Assembly (NCBI GenBank): GCA_022605955.1
Contig: JAKCOZ010000106.1
Coordinates: 894,501-958,500 of the forward strand
Direction of reading: 5' to 3'
DNA from: Rallus limicola
Taxonomy: Eukaryota; Chordata; Aves; Gruiformes; Rallidae
Length of the DNA stretch: 64,000 nt
The position numbers and the translations under genes are program-made. This document shows, piece by piece, positions 23,333-32,943 of the stretch. How positions within the stretch are numbered: the stretch's first letter is position 1; each line of letters starts with the position of its first letter. The notes beneath the pieces were generated by a model. It was not told the origin of the DNA. It made no database searches and saw only the letters and a program-made list of their open reading frames with translations.

Positions 23333-23542
23333 TTGCTTTTGGCGGCAGTTGCGGGGGGGCTGCGCCCCTGTTCTTGCATGGCATTTGGCCGGCCTGCTGA
23401 GGAGGGTCTGTGTCTGTTGGTGGCACCGGAGGGGCCATGTGGCTGGTGGGAGCCCATGGGAGCTGGGATGGGACTGTAGCGCGGGCTGCCCGAGGGTAGT
23501 TGTTGATTGTCTGCCGAGAGGACAATGTGCGGAGAAAGGGGT

Positions 23543-23662
23543 GCCTACAGCCATACCACCCTGAGAACGCCCGATCTCGTCTGATCTCGGAAGCTCACAA
23601 GACTCGGGCCCAGTTAGTACTTGGATGGGAGACCGCCTGGGAATACCGGGTGCTGTAGGCTT
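23543..23662 (+). rRNA. 5S rRNA #66, class II variant (57A)
   Basis: Partner of #51. Spacer A, unit 373. Confidence 0.85.
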
Positions 23663-23915
23663 TTGCTTTTAGCGGGGGTCTGGGGAGCTGCGCCCGCCCT
23701 CTCCCTTCCCGTCCCCCTCTTCTTGCCCGGGCATTGGCTGGCCTGCTGCGGATGGGCTGGGTGCGTTGTTGGCGCAGGGGGGGTCTCCGTGTGACTGGTG
23801 GTCGCGGGGCAGCCCGTGGGCGCCGGGGGGGGGCGGGGGCGGTGTGATGTAGTGCGGGCCGTCGGGGGGAAGTTGCAGTCAGTGATGCGAGAGGGCCGTG
23901 TGCAAGGCAGGGGGT

Positions 23916-24035
23916 GCCTACGGCCATACCATCCTGAGAACGCCCGATCTCGTCTGATCTCGGAAGCTAAGCAGGGTCGGGCCCGGTTAGTACTTGGATG
24001 GGAGACCGCCTGGGAATACCGGGTGCTGTAGGCTT
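23916..24035 (+). rRNA. 5S rRNA #67, class I with C17T
   Basis: Partner of #52. Spacer A, unit 370. Confidence 0.95.
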
Positions 24036-24285
24036 TTGCTTTTAGCGGGGGTCTGGGGAGCTGCGCACGCCCTCTCCCTTCCCGTCGCCCTCTTCTTGCC
24101 CGGGCATTGGCTGGCCTACTGCGGATGGGCTGGGTGCGTTGTTGGTGCAGGGGGGGTCTCCGTGTGACTGGTGGTCGCGGGGCAGCCCGTGGGCGCCGGG
24201 GGGGCGGGGGCGGTGTGATGTAGTGCGGGCCGTCGGGGGAAGTTGCAGTCAGTAATTCGAGAGGGCCGTGTGCAAGGCAGGGGGT

Positions 24286-24405
24286 GCCTACGGCCATACC
24301 ACCCTGAGAACGCCCGATCTCGTCTGATCTCGGAAGCTAAGCAGGGTCGAGCCCGGTTAGTACTTGGATGGGAGACCGCCTGGGAATACCGGGTGCTGTA
24401 GGCTT
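24286..24405 (+). rRNA. 5S rRNA #68, class I with G65A
   Basis: Partner of #53. Spacer A, unit 372. Confidence 0.95.
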
Positions 24406-24657
24406 TTGCTTTTAGCGGGGGTATGGGGAGCTGCGCCCGCCCTCTCACTTCCCGTCCCCCTCTTCTTGCCCGGGCATTGGCTGGCCTACTGCGGATGGGC
24501 TGGGTGCGTTGTTGGCGCAGGGGGGGTCTCCGTGTGGCTGGTGGTCGCGGGGCAGCCCGTGGGCGCCGGGGGGGGCGGGGGCGGTGTGATGTAGTGCGGG
24601 CCGTCGGGGGGAAGTTGCAGTCAGTGATGCGAGAGGGCCGTGTGCAAGGCAGGGGGT

Positions 24658-24777
24658 GCCTACGGCCATACCACCCTGAGAACGCCCGATCTCGTCTGAT
24701 CTCGGAAGCTCACGAGACTCGGGCCCAGTTAGTACTTGGATGGGAGACCGCCTGGGAATACCGGGTGCTGTAGGCTT
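24658..24777 (+). rRNA. 5S rRNA #69, class II variant
   Basis: Partner of #54. Spacer D, unit 350. Confidence 0.85.
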
Positions 24778-25007
24778 TTGCTTTTGGCGGCAGTTCCGGG
24801 GGGACCGCGCCCTTCCTCCCCTTTAATGCGCCCCTGTTCTTGCATGGCATTTTCCGGCCCGCTGATGAGGGTCTGTGTCTGTTGGTGGCGCCGGAGGGGC
24901 CATGTGGCTGGTGGGAGCCCATGGGAGCTGGGATGGGACTGTAGCGCGGGCTGCCAGAGAGTGGTTGTTGTTTGTCTGCCGAGAGGACAATGTGCGGAGA
25001 AAGGGGT

Positions 25008-25127
25008 GCCTACAGCCATACCACCCTGAGAACGCCCGATCTCGTCTGATCTCGGAAGCTCACGAGACATGGGCCCGGTTAGGACTTGGATGGGAGACCG
25101 CCTGGGTATACCGGGTGCTACAGGCGT
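25008..25127 (+). rRNA. 5S rRNA #70, class III variant
   Basis: Partner of #55. Spacer C, unit 368. Confidence 0.8.
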
Positions 25128-25375
25128 TTGCATTTGACGGGCTCCCCGCGGGCTTGGGCTGGGGGACTGTGTCCGCCCTCCCGCTTCCCACGCCCCTGTT
25201 CTTGCCGGGCCTTTGGCTGGCGTGCTGCGGAGGGGCTGGGTTTGTTGGTGGCGCCGGGGTGGCCGTGTGGCTGGGGGTCGCGGGGCAGCCCGTGGGAGCC
25301 GGGGAAGCGATGTATCGCGGGCCGTCGGGGAAGTTGTAGTCAGTCATCGGAGAGGACAATGTGCGGGGCTGGGGT

Positions 25376-25495
25376 GCCTACGGCCATACCAGCCTAAGAA
25401 GGCCCGATCTCGTCTGATCTCGGAAGCTAAGCAGGGTCGGGCCCGGTTAGGACTTGGATGGGAGACCGCCTGGGAATACCGGGTGCTGTAGGCTT
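25376..25495 (+). rRNA. 5S rRNA #71, II'/I hybrid
   Basis: Partner of #56. Spacer A, unit 372. Confidence 0.85.
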
Positions 25496-25747
25496 TTGCT
25501 TTTAGCGGGGGTCTGGGGAGCTGCGCCCGCCCTCTCCCTTCCCGTCCCCCTCTTCTTGCCCGGGCATTGGCTGGCCTACTGCGGATGGGCTGGGTGCGTT
25601 GTTGGCGCAGGGGGGGTCTCCGTGTGACTGGTGGTCGCGGGGCAGCCCGTGGGCGCCGGGGGGGGCGGGGGCGGTGTGATGTAGTGCGGGCCGTCGGGGG
25701 GAAGTTGCAGTCAGTGATGCGAGAGGGCCGTGTGCAAGGCAGGGGGT

Positions 25748-25867
25748 GCCTACGGCCATACCACCCTGAGAACGCCCGATCTCGTCTGATCTCGGAAGCT
25801 AAGCAGGGTCGTGCCCGGTTAGTACTTGGATGGGAGACCGCCTGGGAATACCGGGTGCTGTAGGCTT
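25748..25867 (+). rRNA. 5S rRNA #72, class I with G65T
   Basis: Partner of #57, but followed by spacer A instead of B, which marks the end of the duplicated block. Unit 372. Confidence 0.95.
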
Positions 25868-26119
25868 TTGCTTTTAGCGGGGGTCTGGGGAGCTGCGCCC
25901 GCCCTCTCCCTTCCCGTCCCCCTCTTCTTGCCCGGGCATTGGCTGGCCTACTGCGGATGGGCTGGGTGCGTTGTTGGCGCAGGGGGGGTCTCCGTGTGAC
26001 TGGTGGTCGCGGGGCAGCCCGTGGGCGCCGGGGGGGGCGGGGGCGGTGTGATGTAGTGCGGGCCGTCGGGGGGAAGTTGCAGTCAGTGATGCGAGAGGGC
26101 CGTGTGCAAGGCAGGGGGT

Positions 26120-26239
26120 GCCTACGGCCATACCACCCTGAGAACGCCCGATCTCGTCTGATCTCGGAAGCTAAGCAGGGTCGGGCCCGGTTAGTACTTG
26201 GATGGGAGACCGCCTGGGAATACCGGGTGCTGTAGGCTT
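26120..26239 (+). rRNA. 5S rRNA #73, class I
   Basis: Box A intact. Spacer A, unit 373. Confidence 0.96.
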
Positions 26240-26492
26240 TTGCTTTTAGCGCGGGTCTGGGGAGCTGCGCACGCCCTCTCCCTTCCCGTCCCCCTCTTCT
26301 TGCCCGGGCATTGGCTGGCCTACTGCGGATGGGCTGGGTGCGTTGTTGGTGCAGGGGGGGTCTCCGTGTGACTGGTGGTCGCGGGGCAGCCCGTGGGCGC
26401 CGGGGGGGGCGGGGGCGGTGTGATGTAGTGCGGGCCGTCGGGGGGGAAGTTGCAGTCAGTGATGCGAGAGGGCCGTGTGCAAGGCAGGGGGT

Positions 26493-26612
26493 GCCTACGG
26501 CCATACCACCCTGAGAACGCCCGATCTCGTCTGATCTCGGAAGCTAAGCAGGGTCGGGCCCGGTTAGTACTTGGATGGGAGACCGCCTGGGAATACCGGG
26601 TGCTGTAGGCTT
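26493..26612 (+). rRNA. 5S rRNA #74, class I
   Basis: Box A intact. Spacer B, unit 330. Confidence 0.96.
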
Positions 26613-26822
26613 TTGCTTTTGGCGGCAGTTGCGGGGGGGCTGCGCCCCTGTTCTTGCATGGCATTTGGCCGGCCTGCTGAGGAGGGTCTGTGTCTGTTGG
26701 TGGCACCGGAGGGGCCATGTGGCTGGTGGGAGCCCATGGGAGCTGGGATGGGACTGTAGCGTGGGCTGCCAGAGGGTAGTTGTTGATTGTCTGCCGAGAG
26801 GACAATGTGCGGAGAAAGGGGT

Positions 26823-26942
26823 GCCTACAGCCATACCACCCTGAGAACGCCCGATCTCGTCTGATCCCGGAAGCTCACGAGACTCGGGCCCAGTTAGGAC
26901 TTGGATGGGAGACCGCCTGGGAATACCGGGTGCTGTAGGCTT
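26823..26942 (+). rRNA. 5S rRNA #75, class II variant
   Basis: As #2 plus T45C. Spacer A with trimer markers, unit 372. Confidence 0.85.
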
Positions 26943-27194
26943 TTGCTTTTAGCGGGGGTCTGGGGAGCTGCGCCCGCCCTCTCCCTTCCCGTCCCCCTCT
27001 TCTTGCCCGGGCATTGGCTGGCCTGCTGCGGATGGGCTGGGTGCGTTGTTGGCGCAGGGGGGGTCTCCGTGTGACTGGTGGTCGCAGGGCAGCCCGTGGG
27101 CGCCGGGGGGGGCGGGGGCGGTGTGATGTAGTGCGGGCCGTCGGGGGGAAGTTGCAGTCAGTGATGCGAGAGGGCCGTGTGCAAGGCAGGGGGT

Positions 27195-27314
27195 GCCTAC
27201 GGCCATACCACCCTGAGAACGCCCGATCTCGTCTGATCTCGGAAGCTAAGCAGGGTCGGGCCCGGTTAGTACTTGGATGGGAGACCGCCTGGGAATACCG
27301 GGTGCTGTAGGCTT
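27195..27314 (+). rRNA. 5S rRNA #76, class I
   Basis: Box A intact. Spacer A, unit 370. Confidence 0.96.
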
Positions 27315-27564
27315 TTGCTTTTAGCGGGGGTCTGGGGAGCTGCGCACGCCCTCTCCCTTCCCGTCGCCCTCTTCTTGCCCGGGCATTGGCTGGCCTACTG
27401 CGGATGGGCTGGGTGCGTTGTTGGTGCAGGGGGGGTCTCCGTGTGACTGGTGGTCGCGGGGCAGCCCGTGGGCGCCGGGGGGGCGGGGGCGGTGTGATGT
27501 AGTGCGGGCCGTCGGGGGAAGTTGCAGTCAGTAATTCGAGAGGGCCGTGTGCAAGGCAGGGGGT

Positions 27565-27684
27565 GCCTACGGCCATACCACCCTGAGAACGCCCGATCTC
27601 GTCTGATCTCGGAAGCTAAGCAGGGTCGGGCCCGGTTAGTACTTGGATGGGAGACCGCCTGGGAATACCGGGTGCTGTAGGCTT
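27565..27684 (+). rRNA. 5S rRNA #77, class I
   Basis: Box A intact. Spacer A, unit 372. Confidence 0.96.
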
Positions 27685-27936
27685 TTGCTTTTAGCGGGGG
27701 TCTGGGGAGCTGCGCCCGCCCTCTCCCTTCCCGTCCCCCTCTTCTTGCCCGGGCATTGGCTGGCCTGCTGCGGATGGGCTGGGTGCGTTGTTGGTGCAGG
27801 GGGGGTCTCCGTGTGACTGGTGGTCGCGGGGCAGCCCGTGGGCGCCGGGGGGGGCGGGGGCGGTGTGATGTAGTGCGGGCCGTCGGGGGGAAGTTGCAGT
27901 CAGTGATGCGAGAGGGCCGTGTGCAAGGCAGGGGGT

Positions 27937-28056
27937 GCCTACGGCCATACCACCCTGAGAACGCCCGATCTCGTCTGATCTCGGAAGCTAAGCAGGGTCG
28001 GGCCCGGTTAGTACTTGGATGGGAGACCGCCTGGGAATACCGGGTGCTGTAGGCTT
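27937..28056 (+). rRNA. 5S rRNA #78, class I
   Basis: Box A intact. Spacer B, unit 330. Confidence 0.96.
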
Positions 28057-28266
28057 TTGCTTTTGGCGGCAGTTGCGGGGGGGCTGCGCCCCTGTTCTTG
28101 CATGGCATTTGGCCGGCCTGCTGAGGAGGGTCTGTGTCTGTTGGTGGCACCGGAGGGGCCATGTGGCTGGTGGGAGCCCATGGGAGCTGGGATGGGACTG
28201 TAGCGCGGGCTGCCAGAGGGTAGTTGTTGATTGTCTGCCGAGAGGACAATGTGCGGAGAAAGGGGT

Positions 28267-28386
28267 GCCTACAGCCATACCACCCTGAGAACGCCCGATC
28301 TCGTCTGATCTCGGAAGCTCACGAGACATGGGCCCGGTTAGGACTTGGATGGGAGACCGCCTGGGTATACCGGGTGCTACAGGCGT
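28267..28386 (+). rRNA. 5S rRNA #79, class III variant
   Basis: As #8 with G7A. Spacer C, with CTTTGTGTGGCCTGC in place of CTTTGGCTGGCGTGC, unit 368. Confidence 0.8.
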
Positions 28387-28634
28387 TTGCATTTGACGGG
28401 CTCCCCGCGGGCTTGGGCCGGGGGACTGTGTCCGCCCTCCCGCTTCCCACGCCCCTGTTCTTGTCGGGCCTTTGTGTGGCCTGCTGCGGAGGGGCTGGGT
28501 TTGTTGGTGGCGCCGGGGTGGCCGTGTGGCTGGTGGTCGCGGGGCAGCCCGTGGGAGCCGGGGAAGCGATGTATCGCGGGCCGTCGGGGAAGTTGTAGTC
28601 AGTCATCGGAGAGGACAATGTGCGGGGCGGGGGT

Positions 28635-28754
28635 GCCTACGGCCATACCAGCCTAAGAAGGCCCGATCTCGTCTGATCTCGGAAGCTCACGAGACTCGGG
28701 CCCTGTTAGTACTTGGATGGGAGACCGCCTGGGAATACCGGGTGCTGTAGGCTT
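28635..28754 (+). rRNA. 5S rRNA #80, class II' variant
   Basis: Same changes as #9. Spacer A, unit 372. Confidence 0.8.
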
Positions 28755-29006
28755 TTGCTTTTAGCGGGGGTCTGGGGAGCTGCGCCCGCCCTCTCCCTTC
28801 CCGTCCCCCTCTTCTTGCCCGGGCATTGGCTGGCATACTGCGGATGGGCTGGGTGCGTTGTTGGCGCAGGGGGGGTCTCCGTGTGACTGGTGGTCGCGGG
28901 GCAGCTCGTGGGCGCCGGGGGGGGCGGGGGCGGTGTGATGTAGTGCGGGCCGTCGGGGGGAAGTTGCAGTCAGTGATGCGAGAGGGCCGTGTGCAAGGCA
29001 GGGGGT

Positions 29007-29126
29007 GCCTACGGCCATACCACCCTGAGAACGCCCGATCTCGTCTGATCTCGGAAGCTAAGCAGGGTCGGGCCCGGTTAGTACTTGGATGGGAGACCGC
29101 CTGGGAATACCGGGTGCTGTAGGCTT
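29007..29126 (+). rRNA. 5S rRNA #81, class I
   Basis: Box A intact. Spacer B, unit 330. Confidence 0.96.
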
Positions 29127-29336
29127 TTGCTTTTGGCGGCAGTTGCGGGGGGGCTGCGCCCCTGTTCTTGCATGGCATTTGGCCGGCCTGCTGAGGAGGG
29201 TCTGTGTCTGTTGGTGGCACCGGAGGGGCCATGTGGCTGGTGGGAGCGCATGGGAGCTGGGATGGGACTGTAGCGCGGGCTGCCAGAGGGTAGTTGTTGA
29301 TTGTCTGCCGAGAGGACAATGTGCGGAGAAAGGGGT

Positions 29337-29456
29337 GCCTACAGCCATACCACCCTGAGAACGCCCGATCTCGTCTGATCTCGGAAGCTCACAAGACTCG
29401 GGCCCAGTTAGTACTTGGATGGGAGACCGCCTGGGAATACCGGGTGCTGTAGGCTT
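29337..29456 (+). rRNA. 5S rRNA #82, class II variant (57A)
   Basis: As #36. Spacer A, unit 372. Confidence 0.85.
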
Positions 29457-29708
29457 TTGCTTTTAGCGGGGGTCTGGGGAGCTGCGCCCGCCCTCTCCCT
29501 TCCCGTCCCCCTCTTCTTGCCCGGGCATTGGCTGGCCTGCTGCGGATGGGCTGGGTGCGTTGTTGGCGCAGGGGGGGTCTCCGTGTGACTGGTGGTCGCG
29601 GGGCAGCCCGTGGGCGCCGGGGGGGGCGGGGGCGGTGTGATGTAGTGCGGGCCGTCGGGGGGAAGTTGCAGTCAGTGATGCGAGAGGGTCGTGTGCAAGG
29701 CAGGGGGT

Positions 29709-29828
29709 GCCTACGGCCATACCACCCTGAGAACGCCCGATCTCGTCTGATCTCGGAAGCTAAGCAGGGTCGGGCCCGGTTAGTACTTGGATGGGAGACC
29801 GCCTGGGAATACCGGGTGCTGTAGGCTT
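29709..29828 (+). rRNA. 5S rRNA #83, class I
   Basis: Box A intact. Spacer A, unit 373. Confidence 0.96.
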
Positions 29829-30081
29829 TTGCTTTTAGCGGGGGTCTGGGGAGCTGCGCCCGCCCTCTCCCTTCCCGTCCCCCTCTTCTTGCCCGGGCAT
29901 TGGCTGGCCTGCTGCGGATGGGCTGGGTGCGTTGTTGGCGCAGGGGGCGTCTCCGTGTGACTGGTGGTCGCGGGGCAGCCCGTGGGCGCCGGGGGGGGGC
30001 GGGGGCGGTGTGATGTAGTGCGGGCCGTCGGGGGGAAGTTGCAGTCAGTAATGCGAGAGGGCCGTGTGCAAGGCAGGGGGT

Positions 30082-30201
30082 GCCTACGGCCATACCACCC
30101 TGAGAATGCCCGATCTCGTCTGATCTCGGAAGCTAAGCAGGGTCGGGCCCGGTTAGTACTTGGATGGGAGACCGCCTGGGAATACCGGGTGCTGTAGGCT
30201 T
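30082..30201 (+). rRNA. 5S rRNA #84, class I with C26T
   Basis: Box A intact; C26T is private. The spacer after it has the GTATGGGGAGCTG marker. Spacer A, unit 372. Confidence 0.95.
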
Positions 30202-30453
30202 TTGCTTTTAGCGGGGGTATGGGGAGCTGCGCCCGCCCTCTCACTTCCCGTCCCCCTCTTCTTGCCCGGGCATTGGCTGGCCTACTGCGGATGGGCTGGG
30301 TGCGTTGTTGGCGCAGGGGGGGTCTCCGTGTGGCTGGTGGTCGCGGGGCAGCCCGTGGGCGCCGGGGGGGGCGGGGGCGGTGTGATGTAGTGCGGGCCGT
30401 CGGGGGGAAGTTGCAGTCAGTGATGCGAGAGGGCCGTGTGCAAGGCAGGGGGT

Positions 30454-30573
30454 GCCTACGGCCATACCACCCTGAGAACGCCCGATCTCGTCTGATCTCG
30501 GAAGCTCACGAGACTCGGGCCCAGTTAGTACTTGGATGGGAGACCGCCTGGGAATACCGGGTGCTGTAGGCTT
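30454..30573 (+). rRNA. 5S rRNA #85, class II variant
   Basis: As #54. Spacer D, unit 350. Confidence 0.85.
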
Positions 30574-30803
30574 TTGCTTTTGGCGGCAGTTCCGGGGGGG
30601 CCGCGCCCTTCCTCCCCTTTAATGCGCCCCTGTTCTTGCATGGCATTTTCCGGCCCGCTGATGAGGGTCTGTGTCTGTTGGTGGCGCCGGAGGGGCCATG
30701 TGGCTGGTGGGAGCCCATGGGAGCTGGGATGGGACTGTAGCGCGGGCTGCCAGAGAGTGGTTGTTGTTTGTCTGCCGAGAGGACAATGTGCGGAGAAAGG
30801 GGT

Positions 30804-30923
30804 GCCTACAGCCATACCACCCTGAGAACGCCCGATCTCGTCTGATCTCGGAAGCTAAGCAGGGTCGGGCCCGGTTAGTACTTGGATGGGAGACCGCCTG
30901 GGAATACCGGGTGCTGTAGGCTT
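30804..30923 (+). rRNA. 5S rRNA #86, class I with G7A
   Basis: Intact box A but the G7A 5' end usual after spacer D. A diverged spacer B follows, unit 330. Confidence 0.95.
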
Positions 30924-31133
30924 TTGCTTTTGGCGGCAGTTCCGGGGGGGCTGCGCCCCTGTTCTTGCATGGCATTTGGCCGGCCTGCTGAGGAGGGTCT
31001 GTGTCTGTTGGGGGCGCAGGAGGGGCCATGTGGCTGGTGGGAGCCCATGGGAGCTGGGATGGGACTGTAGCGCAGGCTGCCAGAGGGTGGTTTTTGATTG
31101 TCTGCCGAGAGGACAATGTGCGGAGAAAGGGGT

Positions 31134-31253
31134 GCCTACAGCCATACCACCCTGAGAACGCCCGATCTCGTCTGATCTCGGAAGCTCACGAGACATGGGC
31201 CCGGTTAGGACTTGGATGGGAGACCGCCTGGGTATACCGGGTGCTACAGGCGT
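31134..31253 (+). rRNA. 5S rRNA #87, class III variant
   Basis: As #8 with G7A. Diverged spacer C, unit 368. Confidence 0.8.
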
Positions 31254-31501
31254 TTGCATTTGACGGGCTCCCCGTGGGCTTGGGCCGGGGAACTGTGTCC
31301 GCCCTCCCGCTTCCCACGCCCCTGTTCTTGCCGGGCCTTTGTGTGGCCTGCTGCGGAGGGGCTGGGTTTGTTGGTGGCCCTGGGGTGGCCGTGTGGCTGG
31401 GGGTCACGGGGCAGCCCGTGGGAGCCGGGGAAGCGATGTATCGCGGGCCGTCGGGGAAGTTGTAGTCAGTCATCGGAGAGGACAATGTGCGGGGCGGGGG
31501 T

Positions 31502-31621
31502 GCCTACAGCCATACCACCCTGAGAACGCCTGATCTCGTCTGATCTCGGAAGCTAAGCAGGGTCGGGCCCGGTTAGTACTTGGATGGGAGACCGCTTGGG
31601 AACACCGGGTGCTGTAGGCTT
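31502..31621 (+). rRNA. 5S rRNA #88, class I, diverged
   Basis: Box A intact, but G7A, C30T, C95T and T102C. C95T lies in box C, so factor binding may be weakened. Spacer D, unit 350. Confidence 0.92.
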
Positions 31622-31851
31622 TTGCTTTTGGCGGCAGTTCCGGGGGGGCGGCGCCCTTCCTCCCCTTTAATGCGCCCCTGTTCTTGCATGGCATTTTCCG
31701 GCCCGCTGATGAGGGTCTGTGTCTGTTGGTGGCGCCGGAGGGGCCATGTGGCTGGTGGGAGCCCATGGGAGCTGGGATGGGACTGTAGCGCGGGCTGCCA
31801 GAGAGTGGTTGTTGTTTGTCTGCCGAGAGGACAATGTGCGGAGAAAGGGGT

Positions 31852-31971
31852 GCCTACAGCCATACCACCCTGAGAACGCCCGATCTCGTATGATCTCGGA
31901 AGCTCACGAGACTTGGGCCCAATTAGGACTTGGATGGGAGACCGCCTGGGTATACCGGCTGTTGCAGGCTT
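31852..31971 (+). rRNA. 5S rRNA #89, class III variant, diverged
   Basis: Class III-like box A with extra changes in loop C (GTATGATCTC), around nt 62-71 and at the 3' end (GGCTGTTGCAGGC). One T4 run (GCTTTTGCATTTG) remains. Spacer C, unit 370. Confidence 0.75.
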
Positions 31972-32221
31972 TTGCATTTGACGGAGTCCCCGCGGGCCCG
32001 GGCCGGGGGACTGTGTCCGCCCTCCCGCTTCCCACGCCCCTGTTCTTGCCGGGCCTTTGGCTGGCCTGCTGCGGAGGGTCTGGGTTTGTTGGTGGCGCCG
32101 GGGTGGCCGTGTGGCTGGTGGTCGCGGGGCAGCCCGTGGGAGCCGGGGAAGCGATGTCTTGCGGGCCGTCAGGGGGAAGTTGTAGTCAGTCATCGGAGAG
32201 GACAATGTGCGGGGCGGGGGT

Positions 32222-32341
32222 GCCTACAGCCATACCAGCCTAAGAACGCCCAATCTCGTCTGATCTCGGAAGCTCATGAGACTTGGGCCCTGTTAGTACT
32301 TGGATGGGAGACCGCCTGGGAATACCGGGTGCTGTAGGCTT
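32222..32341 (+). rRNA. 5S rRNA #90, class II' variant, diverged
   Basis: C17G and G21A present, C26 unchanged; box A altered (CTCATGAGACTTGGG). Terminator normal. Spacer A, unit 372. Confidence 0.78.
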
Positions 32342-32593
32342 TTGCTTTTAGTGGGGGTCTGGGGAGCTGCGCCCGCCCTCTCCCTTCCCGCCCCCCTCTT
32401 CTTGCCCGGGCATTGGCTGGCCTGCTGCGCATGGGCTGGGTGCGTTGTTGGCGCAGGGGGGGTCTCCGTGTGACTGGTGGTCGCGGGACAGCCCGTGGGC
32501 ACCGGGGGGGGCGGGGGCGGTGTGATGTAGTGCGGGCCGTCGGGGGGAAGTTGCAGTCAGTAATGCGAGAGGGCCGTGTGCAAGGCAGGGGGT

Positions 32594-32713
32594 GCCTACG
32601 GCCATACCACCCTGAGAACGCCCGATCTCGTCTGATCTCGGAAGCTAAGCAGGGTCGGGCCCGGTTAGTACTTGGATGGGAGACCGCCTGGGAATACCGG
32701 GTGCTGTAGGCTT
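32594..32713 (+). rRNA. 5S rRNA #91, class I
   Basis: Last full-length class I gene, unchanged from #1. Spacer D, unit 350. Confidence 0.96.
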
Positions 32714-32943
32714 TTGCTTTTGGCGGCAGTTCCGGGGGGGCCGCGCCCTTCCTCCCCTTTAATGCGCCCCTGTTCTTGCATGGCATTTTCTGGCCCGCTG
32801 ATGAGGGTCTGTGTCTGTTGGTGGCACCGGAGGGGCCATGTGGCTGGTGGGAGCCCATGGGAGCTGGGATGGGACTGTAGCGCGGGCTGCCAGAGGGTGG
32901 TTGTTGATTGTCTGCCGAGAGGACAATGTGCGGAGAAAGGGGT

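Larger units (their letters stand above)
15233..25867 (+). repeat. Tandem duplication of a 15-unit 5S block, about 5.42 kb each
   Basis: Genes #43-57 (15233-20654) reappear in the same order as #58-72 (20655-25867). Start offsets are 5,422-5,424 bp for every pair. Both copies share private markers: the CACAAGACTC box A variant (#51/#66), C17T (#52/#67), G65A (#53/#68), spacer with GTATGGGGAGCTG and CTCACTTCCC (before #54/#69), spacer D (after #54/#69), a II'/I hybrid gene (#56/#71), and G65T (#57/#72). A few 1-bp differences in the G-run account for the offset change. Confidence 0.9.
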
